A stretch of 64,000 bases of DNA from CAYPTB01 sp964413535 (GCA_964413535.1 CAYPTB010000010.1:1-64000), one strand, 5' to 3'; numbered from the stretch's first letter, positions 39,202-48,209 are shown. Notes: a model not told the origin generated them from the letters alone. Translations and numbers: made by a program.

Positions 39202-42023
39202 GCGCCGGGGCCGCCGGGCCACAGGTCGCGCCAGGTGGCGTGCTTCGGGGGCTCGCGGCCGGCGAAGCGCTGGAGCAGCTCGGGCGAGACGACCAGGTTC
39301 TCGAGCGCCGTGTGCGCGAGGACCTTGCCGCAGGCGCGGACGATCGAGTTGCAGTCGAGGCCGTGCAGCTCGAAGACCTGATCGGGCCGGCCGCACTTGC
39401 TGAACTTGCGCACGGCTTGCGTCTCCTGTCGCACGCCGACGATCGAGCCGATGTTGTCGAGCAGGCCCGCCTCGCCGTCGCAGACGGCGACGATCGGCAC
39501 GCGGCGGCCGGCGACGCTCACGAGCCCGGCTTCGCTCGCGCCGGCGCCCGCGACTGCGTGCAAGTCGCCGTTCACCCCCAGACCCTCGACCAGGTGGCTG
39601 TAGCCCGTCCGGGCGCCCAGGATGCCGAGCAGGAGCTCGGGCGAGCTGACCATGAACACGTTGGCGAAGATGCCGAGCTCGAGCAGCACGCGGCTCGCCT
39701 CCACGGCTTCGACGCCGAGCGAGCCCATCGCGAACACGTGCACGACGTTGTCGCCGGGCTCGTAGCCCCCGTAACCGCGCCAGTCGACGAGCGGGTAGGC
39801 GCCCGCGAGGCAACCCTCGCGCACGCGCGCGAGGAGCGTCGCGTCGTCCTGAGTCTCGAGCTCGCCCTCGTCCTGTGCGTCGCCCCACTCGTCGCCCGCG
39901 CCGGCGGGCTTGAGCACCACTCCGTCGGGGATCGCGACCTTGCTCGCGGCCTGCGCGCGCACGTTGTCGAGCAGGAGCTTCTGCGGCACGCCGCGCGTGA
40001 CCGCGCGCAGGAGCACGCCGCGCCGCCCGTCGTTCGCGTCCTCCATGTGGCGCTTGAGCGCGTCGGCCAGGATCCAGTCGACCTCGACCGCGAAGGTGGG
40101 CTCCCACGTGATCAGGTTCGGGATCTGGATGTCGGACTTCCAACTGTGCTGCGCGCCCTCGGACGACAGCGTCACGCCGGACGGCGTCCCGACGATCACG
40201 AACTCGGCGCCCCAGTACAGGTTGTAGTAGAGCTGGTCGAGCGCGCGTTTGATGAAGAAGTCGTACACGGTCATGATCGGGAAGAACGGGATGCCGGTGT
40301 AGTGCCCCATCTTCCCGAAGGCGGCGACGGCCGACATGCAGTTGGCCTCCGCGATCTCGAAGCGTATGTGCCCGGTGAAGCCCGCCTCGGACTGGTGCAG
40401 GTCCGGATGCTTCGCGTCGGTGTCGAGCTCTTCCTGGTCGTCGTCGGCGCGCGGACCGTAGATGCGGTGGTCCATCGTCGGAGCGATGTTCGTGCTCGTG
40501 CCGACGTCGGGGGAGAGCGTGAGCACGTAGTCGGCCACGCTCTTCCAGCGCTCCTCGTCCGCGTCGAGCTTCTTCGTCTTGCGCACGCCGCCCAAGTGGA
40601 AGTCGCGCACGTCGGACGTGCCGACGCGCACGAGCTTCGCGGCGAGCTGGCCCCAGGCCCACTGCGTGTGCACGACCGGGAAGAGCGACAAGTCGATCCC
40701 GAGCACGTCGGGGAGCCCGCCGACCCGAGCCATGTTCGCGCGCGCCGCCTCGCGATTCTCCGTGCGCATCGCCAGGTGCTCCACGATTCCCTGCCTGAAC
40801 TCCTCCGAGCGCTCGCGCAAGTACGCGCCTTCCGGGCTCTCGTCGTCGAAGAGCGCGAACGGATCCTCGGGCGAGAGCCCGCGCGCTTCCTGGAGCTCGC
40901 GCACCTCCTCCGCGCGCGGCAGGGCCGAGTGGTTCGACGGATCGGCGAAGCACTCGAGGCCGTAGCCCTTGATCGTGTGCGCCACGATCAGGAAGGGCTC
41001 GTCGGGCCGCTCGCGCGACGCGCGCAGCGCGTCGATCATCTGCCCCAGGTCGTGCCCGCCGAGGTCGGCGAAGGCGCGCAGGAGCTCGTCGTCGTCCAGC
41101 GCGTCGATCAGCACCGCGCTCTTTTTGACGTGGCGCTTGCAGTGCTCGCGGATCTCCGCCGGCTCGCGGTTGTAGAGCAGCACCTGGTACTCGAAGTCGG
41201 AGAGCCCGGTCTCGAAGAGCTCGCGCAGGGCATCGCCGCCCTCGCGCTCGAAGAGCTCGAGCCGGTACGCGCCGTGCCGCACCTGGATCACCTCCCAGCC
41301 GTTCGCGCGCGCCGTCGACTCGATGCGGTCGCAATCGCGGGAGTGCAGCCCGCGGTCGTTCGGGATGCGGGTACCGTCGAGATTCTGGCGGTTGTAGTCG
41401 ATGATCCAGGTCACGTTCCCGAGCTGGCGCTCGGCCGCGTCGGGCATGCACTCGAGCAGCGAGCCCTCGCGGAACTCGCTGTCGCCGATGAGCGACCAGA
41501 AGTGCGCGTGCGGCGGGACGCGCAGCTTGTGGTCGCCCGCGTAGCGGTGCGCGAGCGCGAGGTACACCGACACGACCGGCGGGATACCGACCGACCCGGT
41601 GGGCAGGAAGTGGAACGAGTCGGGATCGCTGCGCGCGTGGTAGCTCTGGAAGACCTCCTCGCCGTCCTCGGGAAACTTGCGCAGGCGTTCCATGAGCGCC
41701 TTCCCCTCGTCGTCGCCGAGCCACGAGTCGTCCCCGTGGTGGCGGAAGAGCCGCAGCAGGTGATGGAACGCGTGGTCCATCGGCGACGCGTGCGGCTTGC
41801 AGCACACGTAGTCGTGCACCTCGCGCACGGCGAGGTGCAGCGCGCCCAGGATGTGCAGCGAGCTCGCGCAGGCCGCCGGATGGCCGCCTACCTTGGGATC
41901 GCCCGGCCCCTTGTCCGCGCGGTGGTTCGCGAGGTGGATCATCGTCACCATCTGCGCGAAGGCGCGGTCGCAGATCCGGCTCAGGAGGGCGGGGTCGGCC
42001 TGCGTCATCGTCTGGGTGCTCAT
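39198..42023 (-). CDS. Thiamine-diphosphate dehydrogenase E1, homodimeric AceE-like
   Basis: 941 residues, the size and domain order of homodimeric pyruvate dehydrogenase E1 (transketolase fold). The thiamine-diphosphate site reads GDS at 180-182 and ends at Asn211 (IGDSEFREGS then IIDYNRQNLDG), where E. coli AceE has a GDG start and a closely similar LDG end. AceE-like stretches continue through the middle and pyrimidine domains (SVADYVLTLSPDVGTSTNIAPTM). The substrate is probably pyruvate, but the divergent sequence leaves room for another 2-oxoacid or a transketolase-type reaction. No E2 or E3 gene is near. Two hairpins lie in the leader, and the downstream NUDIX gene is translationally coupled. 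Confidence 0.82.
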   Translation of the reverse strand: MSTQTMTQADPALLSRICDRAFAQMVTMIHLANHRADKGPGDPKVGGHPAACASSLHILGALHLAVREVHDYVCCKPHASPMDHAFHHLLRLFRHHGDDSWLGDDEGKALMERLRKFPEDGEEVFQSYHARSDPDSFHFLPTGSVGIPPVVSVYLALAHRYAGDHKLRVPPHAHFWSLIGDSEFREGSLLECMPDAAERQLGNVTWIIDYNRQNLDGTRIPNDRGLHSRDCDRIESTARANGWEVIQVRHGAYRLELFEREGGDALRELFETGLSDFEYQVLLYNREPAEIREHCKRHVKKSAVLIDALDDDELLRAFADLGGHDLGQMIDALRASRERPDEPFLIVAHTIKGYGLECFADPSNHSALPRAEEVRELQEARGLSPEDPFALFDDESPEGAYLRERSEEFRQGIVEHLAMRTENREAARANMARVGGLPDVLGIDLSLFPVVHTQWAWGQLAAKLVRVGTSDVRDFHLGGVRKTKKLDADEERWKSVADYVLTLSPDVGTSTNIAPTMDHRIYGPRADDDQEELDTDAKHPDLHQSEAGFTGHIRFEIAEANCMSAVAAFGKMGHYTGIPFFPIMTVYDFFIKRALDQLYYNLYWGAEFVIVGTPSGVTLSSEGAQHSWKSDIQIPNLITWEPTFAVEVDWILADALKRHMEDANDGRRGVLLRAVTRGVPQKLLLDNVRAQAASKVAIPDGVVLKPAGAGDEWGDAQDEGELETQDDATLLARVREGCLAGAYPLVDWRGYGGYEPGDNVVHVFAMGSLGVEAVEASRVLLELGIFANVFMVSSPELLLGILGARTGYSHLVEGLGVNGDLHAVAGAGASEAGLVSVAGRRVPIVAVCDGEAGLLDNIGSIVGVRQETQAVRKFSKCGRPDQVFELHGLDCNSIVRACGKVLAHTALENLVVSPELLQRFAGREPPKHATWRDLWPGGPGA

Positions 42024-42588
42024 GCTGTCGTCGAGGAAGGTTGCGCGGGAGGTTCGAGCGCTCCCCCGGGGCGCTCCTGTTGCCCGAGCGGCTCTCTTGC
42101 GCCGCTCGAACGGCCCGCTCCAGTGGCCTGTGAGCGAATTCGGGGAGGCGAACGATGCGGCGGGTCGTCGCGGGAGCCTTCGATCGTCGCTCCCGAGGAT
42201 CTCGATTCAGTCCTATTGCGGGAGTCGAATCAACCCCGGTGAGGGGGGAGTTGGGGCCGCGCTGACGCGACCCTACGGACTTTCGACCGAAGCTGAAGCG
42301 GGCGCGGCGAAGAAACAAGGGCACGCGGAGGCTTGGCCGCGGTTGTGAACCGCAATTCCGATGGACACGCGGTACGCGCCGTACCGCTGAGACTCACGCT
42401 GACCAATCTCGAAGTACGCCGTGCACAGCACGGGCAGGTGGCCGCGTTCATCTACTAACGCGGAGGTGGAGCGCCGGGTCGGGGACCTGGCGGCAATTCC
42501 CACTAACACGAGAAGACGACCCCGAGCAACCCTGCATCAGCACCGCTCTACCCCGCCCCGCTGCCAGACCGTACGATGTCCGACGAAC
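42024..42588. other. Divergent intergenic region between E1 and the ECF sigma gene
   Basis: 565 bases with no gene I can support. Near the E1 start there are two inverted repeats: GAGCGC/GCGCTC at 42056-42076 and CGAGCGGC/GCCGCTCG at 42085-42108. Between 42230 and 42510 two minus-strand frames overlap without agreeing codon bias, perhaps a decayed gene. The region must hold promoters for both flanking genes; none is clear. Confidence 0.5.
42056..42108 (-). promoter_or_regulatory. Two stem-loops in the leader of the E1 gene
   Basis: Two perfect inverted repeats lie 33-85 bases before the E1 start codon: six pairs around a nine-base loop (42056-42076) and eight pairs around an eight-base loop (42085-42108). 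They are close together and GC-rich. They might affect E1 expression or be protein-binding palindromes. Evidence is structural only. Confidence 0.35.
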
Positions 42589-43248
42589 ATGGAGCCAGAG
42601 CCAGGCGAGCCCTTGAACGAGGACAACCCCTTGCTCTCCGACGCGCTTGGCACCTTCGACCGGCTGATCGAAGCTGTCGGGCCGGCCGCCATGCTCGTGC
42701 TCGTGCGCGCGCGCATGGGTCCGGCCCTCCTCCAGCGGTTGGCGCCCGAGGACATCTGGCAGGAGACCCTGCTGCACGCCTGGCGCGACCGCGCGCGCTG
42801 CGAATGGCGTGGGCTCTCGGGCTTCCGCCGCTGGCTGCTACAGCTCGCCGAGAACCGCATTCGCGACGCGCGCGATCGGGAGATGGCCGAGAAGCGCGGG
42901 GCTGGGCGGGAAATGCCGTTCTCGACGCTCCAGGCCGCCGATGCCTCAAGCTTCCCCGCGCTCCCCGCCGGCATTGGAGCGCTGGTGTCGACCAGCCCGA
43001 GCAAGCTCGCCACACTGCGCGAGCAGGCCGACTGCATCGAGAAGGCCCTGGGCGCGCTCGAGCCCGAGCAGGGCGAAGTCGTTCGCTTGCGGTTGATCGA
43101 GGATCTGAGCGTCCAGGAGATTGCCTCGCGCTTGGGTATCGGCCCGGACGCCGTACGACACCGTCTGCGCACGGGCGCACGCACCTACCGGCATAAGCTA
43201 GCCCGCGAGTTCGAGACCCGGGCCGAGGGGCCGTCGGCGAGCAACTAG
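42589..43248 (+). CDS. ECF-type RNA polymerase sigma factor
   Basis: 219-residue sigma-70 family factor of the extracytoplasmic-function size. Region 2 is visible at about 45-105 (RLAPEDIWQETLLHAWRDRARCEWRG and FRRWLLQLAENRIRDARDRE). Region 4 is at about 150-205 (LEPEQGEVVRLRLIEDLSVQEIASRLGIGPDAVRHRL) with a helix-turn-helix. A linker of about 45 residues separates them. There is no anti-sigma factor; a Ser/Thr kinase gene follows 86 bases later, an arrangement well known in Planctomycetota, where the kinase is thought to control the sigma factor. ATG 42589 is preferred; the upstream frame is not sigma-like. Confidence 0.9.
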   Translation: MEPEPGEPLNEDNPLLSDALGTFDRLIEAVGPAAMLVLVRARMGPALLQRLAPEDIWQETLLHAWRDRARCEWRGLSGFRRWLLQLAENRIRDARDREMAEKRGAGREMPFSTLQAADASSFPALPAGIGALVSTSPSKLATLREQADCIEKALGALEPEQGEVVRLRLIEDLSVQEIASRLGIGPDAVRHRLRTGARTYRHKLAREFETRAEGPSASN

Positions 43249-43334
43249 ACTCGCTCGGATTCAGCGCACAACGGACGGGCGGTTTCCTCTGTCTCGACTG
43301 CCGTACAACCTTACGGCCCAGAGAGCTCTCCGCC

Positions 43335-46300
43335 TTGGATGATAGACCTCCGACCGAGCGCACCGACCTCGCCGCTGACGAGCGCTACCTCGACGAGCTG
43401 TTCGACTTGGCCTTGCGGCAGCTCGGCCAGGGCAGCACCGCCGAGCTCGAAACCGTGTTGGCTAAGCGGCCGGACCTGCGGGAGAAGGCGCAGGAGGTCG
43501 TGGCGCTGGCCCGCGACGTCGTGACGACGCGCGCTCCGGCACTGCCGGCCGTGACCGGCTACGAGCTGTTGCGCGAGCTCGGCCGCGGCGCGATGGGGGC
43601 CGTCTACCTGGCGCGGCAGCAGCGGGTCGGCGGTCGCCTGGTGGCGCTCAAGGTGCTGCCCGTTTCTGCCGCGCTGTCGCCGCGCGCGCGCCAGCGTTTT
43701 CTCGTCGAAGCGCGCGCGCTAGCAAGGCTGCGCCACCCCAACGTCGTCGCGGTGCACGATGTCGTCGAGCAGATGGACCTCTGCGCCTATGCCATGGAGT
43801 GGATCGACGGTCTGAGTCTGGCGGCGGTGCTCGAACGGCTGCGCCAGGCTGGATCCAAGGGGGGGAACCTCGCGGCGACAGATCTGTCCCGGGCGCTGGG
43901 TGCCGACTCCGGACGGATGCATGTCGACAACGTGACCGTCTACTTCTGCCGTTTGGGTCAGTTGATCGCGCGCGCTCTCTCCGAAGTGCACCGCGCCGGG
44001 CTGTTGCACCGCGATGTCAAGCCTTCCAACATCCTGCTTCGCCGCGATGGAACTGCGCTGCTGTCCGACTTCGGCCTGGTGCGCGATCCCGAGAGCACGC
44101 AACACACCGAGGCCGGGCAGTTTCTCGGCACGCTGGCCTACGCAGCGCCGGAGCAATTGCGCGGCGAGCACGACGCGGTCAGCGAGCGCAGCGACGTATA
44201 CGCTCTCGGCGCGACGCTCTACGAGGTCCTATCTCTTGCACGTCCGTTCAAGGGCGGCGCGCCGTCGCCCGCCGAGATGCTGCGCCGCATCGAGCGCGGG
44301 CCCGAGCCGCTGCGACACCGCGCGCCAGGCTTGTCGCGCGATCTCGAGACGATCGTGCAGAAGGCAATGGACCCGGATTCCGCGCGGCGGTACGCGAGCG
44401 CGGACGAACTTGCCGACGATCTGGAGCGACTGCTCTCGCTCCAGCCGATTCGCGCGAGGCCCGCGGGGCCGGTCACGCTCATCATCAAGCTGGCGCGGCG
44501 CAACCGGATCGGCCTCGCCGGGCTCGCCGCCGGAGTCCTGGTCGCCATTGCGCCGGCGGTGTTCATCGGTATCGAGCTGCACAGGGATCGCGAAAAGGAG
44601 GCCGAGACGCTGCGACATCTCGCCCAGGTCTCGCTGCTCGATCCGCAGAGCTACAACCGCATCTATGCGGCGGTCTTTCCCGAGGAGCTGGAGCGCGAAG
44701 GAGCTGCATGGGACGTCAAGAGCGCCATGCGGCCTCCCGCGGACACCTCCAAGCTGGACGAATCGCTGGAGTCGTACGCTCAGGCAGTTGAGGTCGAGGC
44801 GCCCGATCCCACAGGCCTGAGCGTGCGTTTGGAGCGCGACACGGTTGCGCTCGCTCGGGCGCTGTTAACCGAGGGCGACGTCGAGGCGCATATCACGCTC
44901 GAGCTCGCGCGATTCTGCCCGTGCACGGTCGTGCGCGCGCGCACGCCAGCGCGCCCGCGCGTACAAGAGCCCGCGAAAGTTAGCGAGCATGTGCAAGAGC
45001 CTTTGGGCGCCTCTGGTCACGTGTACGCGGGTTCGCCAAATGCTGTGCAGGCGTTCGCAGTCCCACGCGATGAACTCGTCGACCCGCGCGAGAGTCTCAC
45101 CACAGTCGATCGACGCCACCTGGGGCTCTTGTGCTTCCTGCTCGGCGACGGCGCGGGAGCCTTGCAGGCTTGGAAAGATCTGGATCTCACGTTCGCGGCC
45201 GACGCGCTCGTCTCCGGATCACTGGGCGAAGTCCATTTGCTCCGCGACGAGCCAGCGTTGGCCTATCCGCACTTGGTGGACGCGATGCGCGCATATCCAC
45301 AGGTCGGGTTCTTGTGCGTGAATCTGGCCGATGCGCTGGTGCGATTGGGACAGGACTCGGAAGCGCAGCTGTTGCTCGAGCGCGTGCGCGGGCTGCCGCT
45401 ACTCGACACGGCCGAGACCATCGAGCGCGTGCAGGCGGATCTGTACGCCACGCGCGCAGAAGTGTCAGCGGCGGTGGAACGCTACGAGTACATGATGGCG
45501 ACACATCACTCGCCGCAGGCTTTCCTCCACTACGCGTGCTTCCTCGAGAGCCAGGGGCGATTGGGTGACGCCCTGCGGCCGATGAGCATGCTCCTGCGCG
45601 ACCATCCCACGGTGCGGGTCTATCGGCGAGAACTGTTGCGTATGGCAGAGGCCTGGTGGGCTTCACTGCCAGAGAAAGGTAGCTGGCGAAGGCTCCGGCC
45701 CTTCCTCGATCGACCCGAGGTATGCGCGGGACTCAACTTCTTCGATCTGCTCGTGCTGCTGCACTCGAAGTCATCCCAGGTAGCCGACGAGCCGGAAGCC
45801 CGTGCCTGGGAGGGCTGCGCGGGCGCGCTGAAGGAAGTCCTGACGCGCAGCACGGAAAAAAACCGGGATCGTTCGCTCCGTTCGGCGCCGGAGTCCTCTG
45901 GGGGTCACTACGGGATGACCCTTCAACAAATCGCCGAACGCAACGGAGTCGAAGCGATGACAACGACCAAGTATCTAACCGACAGCTCTTCCTGGCTCAA
46001 GGACCTTCATGCAATGGCTTTGACATGCCCGCTTCCGAGGCTCGCTAGCACCGGTCTAGCGTTCCTTCGGAATGCGCGGACGTCTGTGTTCCGTGCGGCG
46101 ACCCTTGGCGCTGCCATGGCGACGGCCACATCCGTCAACGCGCTGCAGAATACCTCGGGAGGATGGACTTCTCTGGACAACGGTCAGACGAACGCACGGC
46201 GTGCTCATGGACAGGAGCTGCAGCAGAACTGGAAAGAACTCTGGCATGTCCCGCGCGCCCCAGGCGAGACGCTCGTCGACGAAGGAATCATCGTGATCCA

Positions 46301-47807
46301 GAAGGATCCCTCCAACTTGGCTTCGTTTTCAGGTGTCGATTTGGCGACCGGAACCTCGCTCTGGACGTATTCGGCGGGAACGGCCGTAAACAACGCGTCT
46401 TATGGAAATTGCATCGTCGCGGGGCGCGTGTTTCTCGCGCGAAGCTCAGCGGGGTCGGGTATCAACCCCCCCGTGACCCAACGACTAGAGTGCGTGGATC
46501 TGCATACCGGTGTGTCGCTTTGGCCGGCTCCGTGGGACTCCGGAGTACTTGGAACGATCGAGTATCTCACGCCCGTCCCTTCGGTGGCAGCGCCATCTGG
46601 TGCAGGCCTGACGCCAGATCGCGTCCTCTTCGAGACGGTGGACGTCTCGCAAAACAATGCCTTGAAGGTGTGGGCGTTCGATGCGACCGCACCAACGGCA
46701 GCGAGTGCAGTCTTGGGACACACAACTGCTCTAACAGGTGTCCATTTTGCAGACGGTCCTCTGTCGGTGGTCCAACATCCTGTCGGCATCGATAGCTTCA
46801 ATTGGAACGTCTTCTTGCATCGGGATGTGGGTTCTGGTGGTTACTGGTCGAGCCAGTCTCTCGACATGTGGAATGTCACGACGCTGTCCTCACCGGCCTT
46901 TCCCTGCACCGGATCGATCCCACTGAGTGGCACGAAATTTCAGAATGAGCCTCAGTATTCCACCCTAGGCAACCCGCTCGTAGTGGATGGAGCCTCAGGG
47001 TTCCTGTTCGAATCTGGCGGTCAGCTCCGAGCCTACGATTTCGATGGCATCTCGCCGTTGTTCACGTCCCACGAGCTCTGGAGCGTTCAAGCAACCTCGA
47101 CGTATAGCCCCATGTATCCAATCGTGTTGTCCAAGACGATTGTCATGCTCGACAACGTCGCCGGCAATGCGAAGGGCTATGACCGAGCGTCGGGCACCCT
47201 TGTGTGGTCGACGTCATTACCTGCCACAGTGAACGGTTACTTCCGCGGCGTCATCTTGGATGGCGACCGAGTTCTGACCCTGCATCAAGATGGCTCCATC
47301 CACGCACTCGACTCCAACGGCGTGTTCAGCGGTCCGATTGTCACGGTGGCCGGAGCGTACGAAGTGATCGCCACGAACGGTGTCTACCTCGTGTCGACCC
47401 CGACAGAGCTGATCTGTTACAAGGCCGCCAACCTCATTCCTAGGGCGCCCTTTAAGGTTGGAACGACGGTCACGCTCGACATCGCGAGTCCCGCCGATGC
47501 AGGACGGTCCTACGCATGCGGCTTCTCGTTCGGAACCACGCCCGGCATCACACTTCCCGACGGTCGCAACATTCCCCTGAACGCCGATAAGCTGCTGCTC
47601 TATTCGCTGAAGAACCTGCCGCCGTTGGCCGGCATGCTGGGCACGCTGGACTCTACTGGCCATGCCTCGGCAAGCATCTCCGTTCCGAATGACCCGTCCT
47701 TGGCAACCCTGCCGCCGCTCTACGCAGGTTTCGTAGTCTTCGACGTGAATGCGCCGTCGGGGATCCTGACGATCTCGCCGGCGATCTCCGTTACGTTCAC
47801 GCCCTGA
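43335..47807 (+). CDS. Ser/Thr protein kinase fused to TPR region and beta-propeller protein
   Basis: 1490 residues from TTG 43335. Kinase domain 75-370: GRGAMGAVY, VALK Lys106, HRDVKPSN (Asp227, Asn232), DFG Asp245 and an APE motif, so it should be active. One membrane helix lies at 391-414. A helical, partly TPR-like region runs to about 840. After Glu841-Asn843 the DNA becomes AT-richer, and the protein becomes a secreted-type beta-propeller (GVDLATGTSLWTYSAGTA, YDRASGTLVWSTSLPA) ending in a beta-sandwich module (KVGTTVTLDIASPADAGRSYACGF). Met875 has GGAG eight bases ahead and opens an export-signal-like stretch (about 915-940), so a separate propeller product is possible. The join also holds an A AAA AAC heptamer. 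Confidence 0.8.
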   Translation: MDDRPPTERTDLAADERYLDELFDLALRQLGQGSTAELETVLAKRPDLREKAQEVVALARDVVTTRAPALPAVTGYELLRELGRGAMGAVYLARQQRVGGRLVALKVLPVSAALSPRARQRFLVEARALARLRHPNVVAVHDVVEQMDLCAYAMEWIDGLSLAAVLERLRQAGSKGGNLAATDLSRALGADSGRMHVDNVTVYFCRLGQLIARALSEVHRAGLLHRDVKPSNILLRRDGTALLSDFGLVRDPESTQHTEAGQFLGTLAYAAPEQLRGEHDAVSERSDVYALGATLYEVLSLARPFKGGAPSPAEMLRRIERGPEPLRHRAPGLSRDLETIVQKAMDPDSARRYASADELADDLERLLSLQPIRARPAGPVTLIIKLARRNRIGLAGLAAGVLVAIAPAVFIGIELHRDREKEAETLRHLAQVSLLDPQSYNRIYAAVFPEELEREGAAWDVKSAMRPPADTSKLDESLESYAQAVEVEAPDPTGLSVRLERDTVALARALLTEGDVEAHITLELARFCPCTVVRARTPARPRVQEPAKVSEHVQEPLGASGHVYAGSPNAVQAFAVPRDELVDPRESLTTVDRRHLGLLCFLLGDGAGALQAWKDLDLTFAADALVSGSLGEVHLLRDEPALAYPHLVDAMRAYPQVGFLCVNLADALVRLGQDSEAQLLLERVRGLPLLDTAETIERVQADLYATRAEVSAAVERYEYMMATHHSPQAFLHYACFLESQGRLGDALRPMSMLLRDHPTVRVYRRELLRMAEAWWASLPEKGSWRRLRPFLDRPEVCAGLNFFDLLVLLHSKSSQVADEPEARAWEGCAGALKEVLTRSTEKNRDRSLRSAPESSGGHYGMTLQQIAERNGVEAMTTTKYLTDSSSWLKDLHAMALTCPLPRLASTGLAFLRNARTSVFRAATLGAAMATATSVNALQNTSGGWTSLDNGQTNARRAHGQELQQNWKELWHVPRAPGETLVDEGIIVIQKDPSNLASFSGVDLATGTSLWTYSAGTAVNNASYGNCIVAGRVFLARSSAGSGINPPVTQRLECVDLHTGVSLWPAPWDSGVLGTIEYLTPVPSVAAPSGAGLTPDRVLFETVDVSQNNALKVWAFDATAPTAASAVLGHTTALTGVHFADGPLSVVQHPVGIDSFNWNVFLHRDVGSGGYWSSQSLDMWNVTTLSSPAFPCTGSIPLSGTKFQNEPQYSTLGNPLVVDGASGFLFESGGQLRAYDFDGISPLFTSHELWSVQATSTYSPMYPIVLSKTIVMLDNVAGNAKGYDRASGTLVWSTSLPATVNGYFRGVILDGDRVLTLHQDGSIHALDSNGVFSGPIVTVAGAYEVIATNGVYLVSTPTELICYKAANLIPRAPFKVGTTVTLDIASPADAGRSYACGFSFGTTPGITLPDGRNIPLNADKLLLYSLKNLPPLAGMLGTLDSTGHASASISVPNDPSLATLPPLYAGFVVFDVNAPSGILTISPAISVTFTP
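45857..45863 (+). other. A AAA AAC slippery heptamer in frame at the kinase/propeller junction
   Basis: A run of seven A followed by C is read as GAA AAA AAC in the zero frame, which places the heptamer exactly in the X XXY YYZ register used for -1 frameshifting. A shift would add about 62 residues in the -1 frame and stop before 46050, giving a kinase without the propeller. No downstream pseudoknot has been demonstrated. The same run is also a likely replication-slippage or sequencing-error site. Confidence 0.4.
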
Positions 47808-47935
47808 GTGCGGACCAGGAGAGACTCGAGCACGGACGCTGGCCAACGGATTGTGTCCGTGCTCGGAACGTTGATCGAGCGCGTCGAAAATGTGTCCTCA
47901 TCACCGACCGGTTCTGCCGCTCCTAACCAACTAGC

Positions 47936-48058
47936 AGTGCGTCGCGGTAGCGTTCGCCGTAGTCCCGACCATGCGCTCGTAGCCGTAGCGCTCGATGACG
48001 GCGGCGCGGTTCGCCCGGCCGAGGTTCGCGCGGAGCTCGGAGCAGGCGAGCAGGGCGG
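47936..48058 (-). pseudogene. Remnant of a GT4 glycosyltransferase 3' end
   Basis: The bases match the 3' end of the intact glycosyltransferase gene at about 49752-49870 with many substitutions and a one-base gap. Shared runs include ACCATGCGCTCGTAGCC and CGGCCGAGGTTCGCGCGGAG. Read on the minus strand it gives ELRANLGRANRAAVIERYGYERM, against ELRANLGRANRVTALQRFGYERM in the intact protein. No start or catalytic part is present, and the frame is broken. It is therefore a decayed piece of a paralogue or old duplicate. Confidence 0.75.
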
Positions 48059-48063
48059 GAGCG

Positions 48064-48190
48064 CGCCCTCGAGCCACGAGTCGTCGCGGGGTGGCGAAGC
48101 CGCAGAAGCTGATGGAACGCGCGATTCCTCGGCACTCGTGCGGCATGCAGCATGAGTAGTCGTGCACCGCGCGCACGGCGAGGTGTCGAG
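48064..48190 (-). pseudogene. Remnant of an AceE-like E1 gene, N-terminal part
   Basis: The bases match the intact E1 gene at about 41710-41838, which encodes residues of about 62-105. Shared runs include GAGCCACGAGTCGTC, GATGGAACGCG and CGCGCACGGCGAGGTG. In three different minus frames it yields VHDYSCCMPH, AFHQLLRLRH and DDSWLEG, against VHDYVCCKPH, AFHHLLRLFRH and DDSWLGD in the intact enzyme. The frame changes show decay. It directly abuts the glycosyltransferase remnant, so two unrelated gene pieces are joined. Confidence 0.75.
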
Positions 48191-48209
48191 GGAGGGCTGT
48201 TTCCGGCGT

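Noticed and set aside
39198..42023. Phosphoketolase or plain transketolase
   Set aside because: Length and mid-protein stretches fit homodimeric pyruvate dehydrogenase E1 better, although the reaction is not proven.
42230..42510. Two minus-strand open frames in the gap before the sigma factor
   Set aside because: They overlap in different frames, have no ribosome site or known motif, and neither explains the sequence; at most a decayed gene.
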